DNA from: Sphingobacterium spiritivorum
GTDB taxonomy: Bacteria; Bacteroidota; Bacteroidia; Sphingobacteriales; Sphingobacteriaceae
DNA: 64,000 nucleotides
Direction: 5' to 3'
NCBI RefSeq assembly: GCF_016724845.1
Contig: NZ_CP068082.1
Location: forward strand, 682,001-746,000
Both the position numbers and the translations under genes were made by a program. Under the pieces are notes generated by a model. It ran no database searches, had not been told where the DNA came from, and saw only the letters and a list, made by a program, of their open reading frames with translations. This document shows positions 60,741-64,000 of the stretch, piece by piece. Positions within the stretch are counted from its first letter, which is position 1. The number at the start of each line of letters is the position of its first letter.

Positions 60741-63085
60741 AAAGGGAAACCTATCCCGAAATTATATTGCACAAAATTATAACGGTCGGGTGCATGTGTG
60801 GAATTGAACGCATCTTTGAATTCTTTTTGATTAAACAGATGCTGGATAACCCATTGCTCGCTGCCCTGAAACTGCGGATCCTTGACTTTGACACCTGCAT
60901 CGATCCGGATGACAAAGTAGTCGGAGTCAAAACGTAATCCGAAGCCTGAACCGATGGCCATCTGACCTAAGAATTTATTAAATCTGAATTCGCCACCCGG
61001 ATTTTGTTCGTTCTCTTTCAATCTCCATATATTCCCGAAATCCACAAATGTTGCCCCATTCAGCTTTGCTCCCAAAAGTTTGTTCAATATTCTGAATCTA
61101 TATTCAGCATTTCCTTCAAGTTTTATCTCCCCCAGCTGATCCAGATTACGCAATCTCAACCGCAGGTCTTCTGTCAGTCCTTCCCTATTGTAATTACCCG
61201 GTCCGAGTGTACGTGCCTGCCATGCCCGTATACCATTCATTCCTCCGCTATAAAAGCTCTTTTCGAAAATCAGCAAGCTGGAATTGTTGCCATAAGGAAC
61301 AGCTATTCCCGGATTAATACGGAATATAAATTGCCGGTTACCACCCAGATGTCTGTAAAGACGGTAATCAAGCTCTATTTTGGCATATTGCAGATACGGT
61401 ACTTTGAAAAGTGTACGCTGTCCGTCATTCTCCGGAAAGCTAAACAATTTGCTGGCTAACCCCAGGATATTGCCACTCAGGTCTAAGGCTCCGCGGAAAT
61501 AACTGAAATTCTCGAGCTTAAGTAGTTTTGGGGCATTCAGGGTATAGGAATACTGAGACCCTAAACCAAAGTACTGACGATCATTACTTTGTACATACAA
61601 CAAAAAACCTTCATCTATCAGTTGCTGTTTGAAAGCTTCATTGAGGCGTCCTACACGATATTCCAATACAACAGGCGTAAAACTATGTTGTTTATTAGCG
61701 GTTTCAAACCAGGTGTAGTTCAACGTATTGGTCAGATAGCGGTTGGAATAGGTATTATCCTGATTAAAGATCTGCAGATTGGAAGAGAATGTCGTTCGGG
61801 GTAATCCATATTTTCCTATACTGTTGAAAATGCCGAATGGCACCATCAGACGCGGAAAGGACAGATTAGCACCAATCTGAAAGTCATTATTGAATATTTT
61901 ATTGGCTAATCCTCCTTTGATACGGGGGTCAAACAATACACCATAACGTAATTTTACTTCAAGCTGTTCGGCTCCGCCGAAAATATTCCGGTGCGAGAAA
62001 GTATTGGCAATATTAAATCCGCTCATACCGGATCCAAACGTATATTCGCCCTCGATCTGATTTCCCATGATCGGACGGGGAATGAGTTCGTAACTTACAT
62101 TCAGTTTATTAGAGTCTACCTTTTCATACTGTATCTTGACACTTCTGAATCCATTCATCTCATACAATCTGTCGTAGGACAGATTCTCTTTACTCAAATC
62201 ATATTTTTCTCCTGAGCGGACAAACATATAGCGCACAATAGGCTTGAGTCTGAAATTGCCTGTCTGATCCTCATAATGGATATTCAAACTTGTATCCACA
62301 TAGTTTTTGGCTCTTCTTCCTGATATATTGTTCAGATTCCGGATCTTCAATGAGGTCTTATTAATTTCATAAACCGGATGTTCCTGTAGTTGCGGAGGAT
62401 TTTCGATCGTAATCTTGAGATCTGTCTGGTAATTGCGCAGACCGGAATCAACGCCCACCCGCATATATTGACGGAGGTAGTCATAATAACCCTGATTTTT
62501 CATCAGGAGAAACAACTGCTCCCGTTCTGTCAATAGTTTTCCTGCATCGTAGATATCTCCTTCTTTGACAGGAGAACTGCTGCTCAGTCTGGATTCGTAG
62601 AGTTCTTTTATCTGTGGATCTTCAAAGGTATAGGTCTTGGTTCTGATTTTATATGGCGTACCGGGCTCTACTTTGAAATCTATATGTGCTCTCTTTCTTG
62701 CAATCTTCACTTCTGGTTGTACCTTTGCATTAAAGTATCCTTTAGTCTGCAGGAAGCGTTGTATCTGCTGTCCCGAAAGTTCTACCAGAGCCGAATCCAG
62801 AATACTGGGAGCCTCTCCTACATTTTTTATGTCGGCTTTCTTGTATCTGCCGTCTTTGGTATTGAATACATTATAGATAAACAGGTTGACTCTGGAATTT
62901 GGTCTTAGTTCACTTGAAATATAAAGTGAGGACTGTTCCTTCAGACTGGCATTTACACCGGAAACACTCACATTTGTCACCAAAGCATGATCGTCTTCCA
63001 GGTATTTTGTTGAACGACAGGATGTAAAAATTAACAACAAAAGCGTTATACTTGCAAATGCGAAAAGGGTCGTTTGTTTAATCAT
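60737..63085 (-). CDS. Second TamL-type Omp85 lipoprotein (BamA/TamA superfamily)
   Basis: 782 residues from ATG 63083-63085 (MIKQTTLFAFASITLLLLIF then TSC-RSTKYLEDD), with Cys in the lipobox-like FTSC lipidated. The open frame extends five codons to a TTG inside the divergent gene, which I reject. POTRA repeats (about 30-370) and an Omp85 barrel with GGMNGIRAWQARTLGPG (the RGF-like substrate motif, here RAW) end in the aromatic FNFGIGFPF-type strand (YNFGIGFPF). It resembles the tamB-linked protein at 9225 in layout but has no tamB beside it. Possibly a distinct insertase or lipid-transfer partner. Confidence 0.88.
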   Translation of the reverse strand: MIKQTTLFAFASITLLLLIFTSCRSTKYLEDDHALVTNVSVSGVNASLKEQSSLYISSELRPNSRVNLFIYNVFNTKDGRYKKADIKNVGEAPSILDSALVELSGQQIQRFLQTKGYFNAKVQPEVKIARKRAHIDFKVEPGTPYKIRTKTYTFEDPQIKELYESRLSSSSPVKEGDIYDAGKLLTEREQLFLLMKNQGYYDYLRQYMRVGVDSGLRNYQTDLKITIENPPQLQEHPVYEINKTSLKIRNLNNISGRRAKNYVDTSLNIHYEDQTGNFRLKPIVRYMFVRSGEKYDLSKENLSYDRLYEMNGFRSVKIQYEKVDSNKLNVSYELIPRPIMGNQIEGEYTFGSGMSGFNIANTFSHRNIFGGAEQLEVKLRYGVLFDPRIKGGLANKIFNNDFQIGANLSFPRLMVPFGIFNSIGKYGLPRTTFSSNLQIFNQDNTYSNRYLTNTLNYTWFETANKQHSFTPVVLEYRVGRLNEAFKQQLIDEGFLLYVQSNDRQYFGLGSQYSYTLNAPKLLKLENFSYFRGALDLSGNILGLASKLFSFPENDGQRTLFKVPYLQYAKIELDYRLYRHLGGNRQFIFRINPGIAVPYGNNSSLLIFEKSFYSGGMNGIRAWQARTLGPGNYNREGLTEDLRLRLRNLDQLGEIKLEGNAEYRFRILNKLLGAKLNGATFVDFGNIWRLKENEQNPGGEFRFNKFLGQMAIGSGFGLRFDSDYFVIRIDAGVKVKDPQFQGSEQWVIQHLFNQKEFKDAFNSTHAPDRYNFVQYNFGIGFPF

Positions 63086-63090
63086 TAAAA

Positions 63091-63840
63091 ATGTTATCAA
63101 AAGCGCAAATCAGTCTTATTACATCTCTACAGCACAAAAAGTTTCGTAAGCAACATAGCCTTTTTGTCGTAGAAGGAATAAAATCCGTAACCGAGTTTTT
63201 ATCTTCAGCATATGACGTGCATGCACTGTTTTACACAGCAAATGTGACTACAAAAGTGGTTAAAATACCGCACAATATAAAATCTTATGAACTGACTGAT
63301 AACGAATTCTCAAAAATCAGCCAACTCAAATCACCTCAGGGGATATTAGCACTGGTCAGGTTGCCGGAGGAAAAAACTCCTGAGCAGCTGGATTTTGCCA
63401 ATCAGTTTACACTTGTATTGGATGATGTACAGGATCCGGGTAATCTAGGCACCATTATCCGTACTGCTGAATGGTTTGGATTTAAGCATATTGTCTGTTC
63501 GGCAGGAACAGTAGATGCCTATAATCCTAAGGTAGTACAAGCGACTATGGGCTCGCTATCCCGTACACAGATTCATTACACCGATCTGGAGTCTTTCATC
63601 CGTACAGTCCGTTTACCTGTTTTTGGAGCATTACTGGATGGTACGTCGATCTATGAGACGCGCTGGGGCAAAGAGGGGCTGATTCTTATGGGAAATGAAG
63701 GTAACGGCATTAGTGAAAAACTATTAGATCTTATAGACCATGCTGTCACTATACCCCGTACAGGACAGGCTGAATCGCTCAATGTAGCTGTTGCAACCAC
63801 TATATTTTGCAATGAAATTGCGAGAATGAATTTTATATAA
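63091..63840 (+). CDS. SpoU/TrmH-family RNA 2'-O-methyltransferase
   Basis: A 249-residue SAM-dependent enzyme methylating ribose 2'-OH in rRNA or tRNA. An N-terminal substrate-binding domain (1-95, QHKKFRKQHSLFVVEG) is followed by the trefoil-knot SPOUT domain with motif 1 DDVQDPGNLGTIIRTA (Asn/Arg), motif 2 LILMGNEGNGIS and motif 3 IPRTGQAESLNVAVA. The layout matches RlmB/TsnR-like rRNA methyltransferases, and the target nucleotide is unknown. It starts 5 bp from the divergent tamL-like start. Its stop overlaps the next ATG (TAATG). Confidence 0.92.
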   Translation: MLSKAQISLITSLQHKKFRKQHSLFVVEGIKSVTEFLSSAYDVHALFYTANVTTKVVKIPHNIKSYELTDNEFSKISQLKSPQGILALVRLPEEKTPEQLDFANQFTLVLDDVQDPGNLGTIIRTAEWFGFKHIVCSAGTVDAYNPKVVQATMGSLSRTQIHYTDLESFIRTVRLPVFGALLDGTSIYETRWGKEGLILMGNEGNGISEKLLDLIDHAVTIPRTGQAESLNVAVATTIFCNEIARMNFI

Positions 63841-64000
63841 TGACGGAGTCTCCTCAAAAATCGATCTACACCCTGCAATTTGCTCTTCTATGCCTTAGTT
63901 CTCTGCTCTTTTCGTCGAGTTTTAATATGATTATCCCCGAATTGCCGAATTACCTGAGCAATATGGGCGGAGCAGAATATAAGGGGCTTATTATTGCATT
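63840..64000 (+). CDS. MFS transporter, N-terminal fragment (cut by window edge)
   Basis: The first 53 residues of a membrane transporter: MTESPQKSIYTLQFALLCLS, SLLFSSSFNMIIPELPNYLS, NMGGAEYKGLIIA. A hydrophobic first helix and the PELPNYL.(N/S)MGG.EYKG pattern of 'MFS multidrug' type proteins suggest an exporter. The ATG overlaps the stop of the methyltransferase gene (63838-63840), so the pair is translationally coupled. Confidence 0.75.
   Translation, partial: MTESPQKSIYTLQFALLCLSSLLFSSSFNMIIPELPNYLSNMGGAEYKGLIIA

Noticed and set aside
63086..63100. TTG start for the second TamL
   Set aside because: Overlaps the divergent methyltransferase gene, and the ATG at 63085 gives a normal lipoprotein signal.

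Overview
The window looks like a chromosomal segment of a Bacteroidota bacterium, most likely family Sphingobacteriaceae (Sphingobacterium or a close relative; this is inference from gene content, no search was run). Pointers are a SusC/SusD pair, PorD of the type IX secretion system, DUF4290 next to murA, lipoprotein-type Omp85 proteins (TamL), many small outer-membrane beta-barrels with aromatic C-termini, TAnnTTTG -7 promoter boxes, and almost no Shine-Dalgarno sequences. No phage, insertion sequence, CRISPR array or rRNA operon was seen. There is one tRNA gene (Cys).

Layout. 1-3.5 kb (minus): murA (cut by the window edge), DUF4290 protein with a poly-asparagine tail, UvrD/PcrA helicase. 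3.9-11.5 kb (plus): tamB-tamL envelope pair. 11.6-18.4 kb: malate dehydrogenase, retropepsin-like protease, MFS exporter (minus), transaldolase/FSA-type aldolase, Fur regulator, RNase R. 18.5-21.2 kb (minus): secreted glycoside hydrolase and a small lipoprotein. 21.5-25.0 kb (plus): rpsL-rpsG-fusA-rpsJ, ended by a terminator right after rpsJ. 25.1-29.3 kb (minus): a family of small outer-membrane barrels with a decayed remnant, plus an AI-2E-type permease. 29.5-34.7 kb: tRNA-Cys with a small basic protein, CutC, and many short single genes.

Two functional modules stand out. (1) 34.97-41.43 kb (plus): SusC, SusD, isoaspartyl peptidase and cyanophycinase in one tight operon. This reads as a nutrient-acquisition locus for cyanophycin or beta-aspartyl peptides rather than glycans. 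(2) 41.45-50.2 kb (minus): an oxygen-response block. An ettA-kinase-regulator operon encodes a FixL-like haem-PAS histidine kinase and a receiver-CRP/FNR fusion. It lies upstream of an operon with a truncated D-2-hydroxyacid-dehydrogenase-like protein carrying a cysteine tail, hemN, ccoI and ccoS (cytochrome cbb3 oxidase maturation). A perfect GTGAT-N4-ATCAC palindrome sits about 62 bp upstream of the predicted start of that operon. It is a natural target for the fusion regulator. No ccoN/O/P genes follow ccoS.

50.4-64 kb: clpC, a lipoprotein, recN-porD (minus), a SprT-like metalloprotein, an M28 peptidase and a four-helix membrane protein. Then comes a 600-bp non-coding stretch holding degenerate 76-bp tandem repeats, two small membrane proteins, and a second TamL-type Omp85. 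The second TamL is divergent, with only 5 bp between start codons, from a SpoU/TrmH RNA methyltransferase, which overlaps the start of an MFS transporter cut by the window end.

Convergent genes are often separated by strong hairpin terminators, listed individually.
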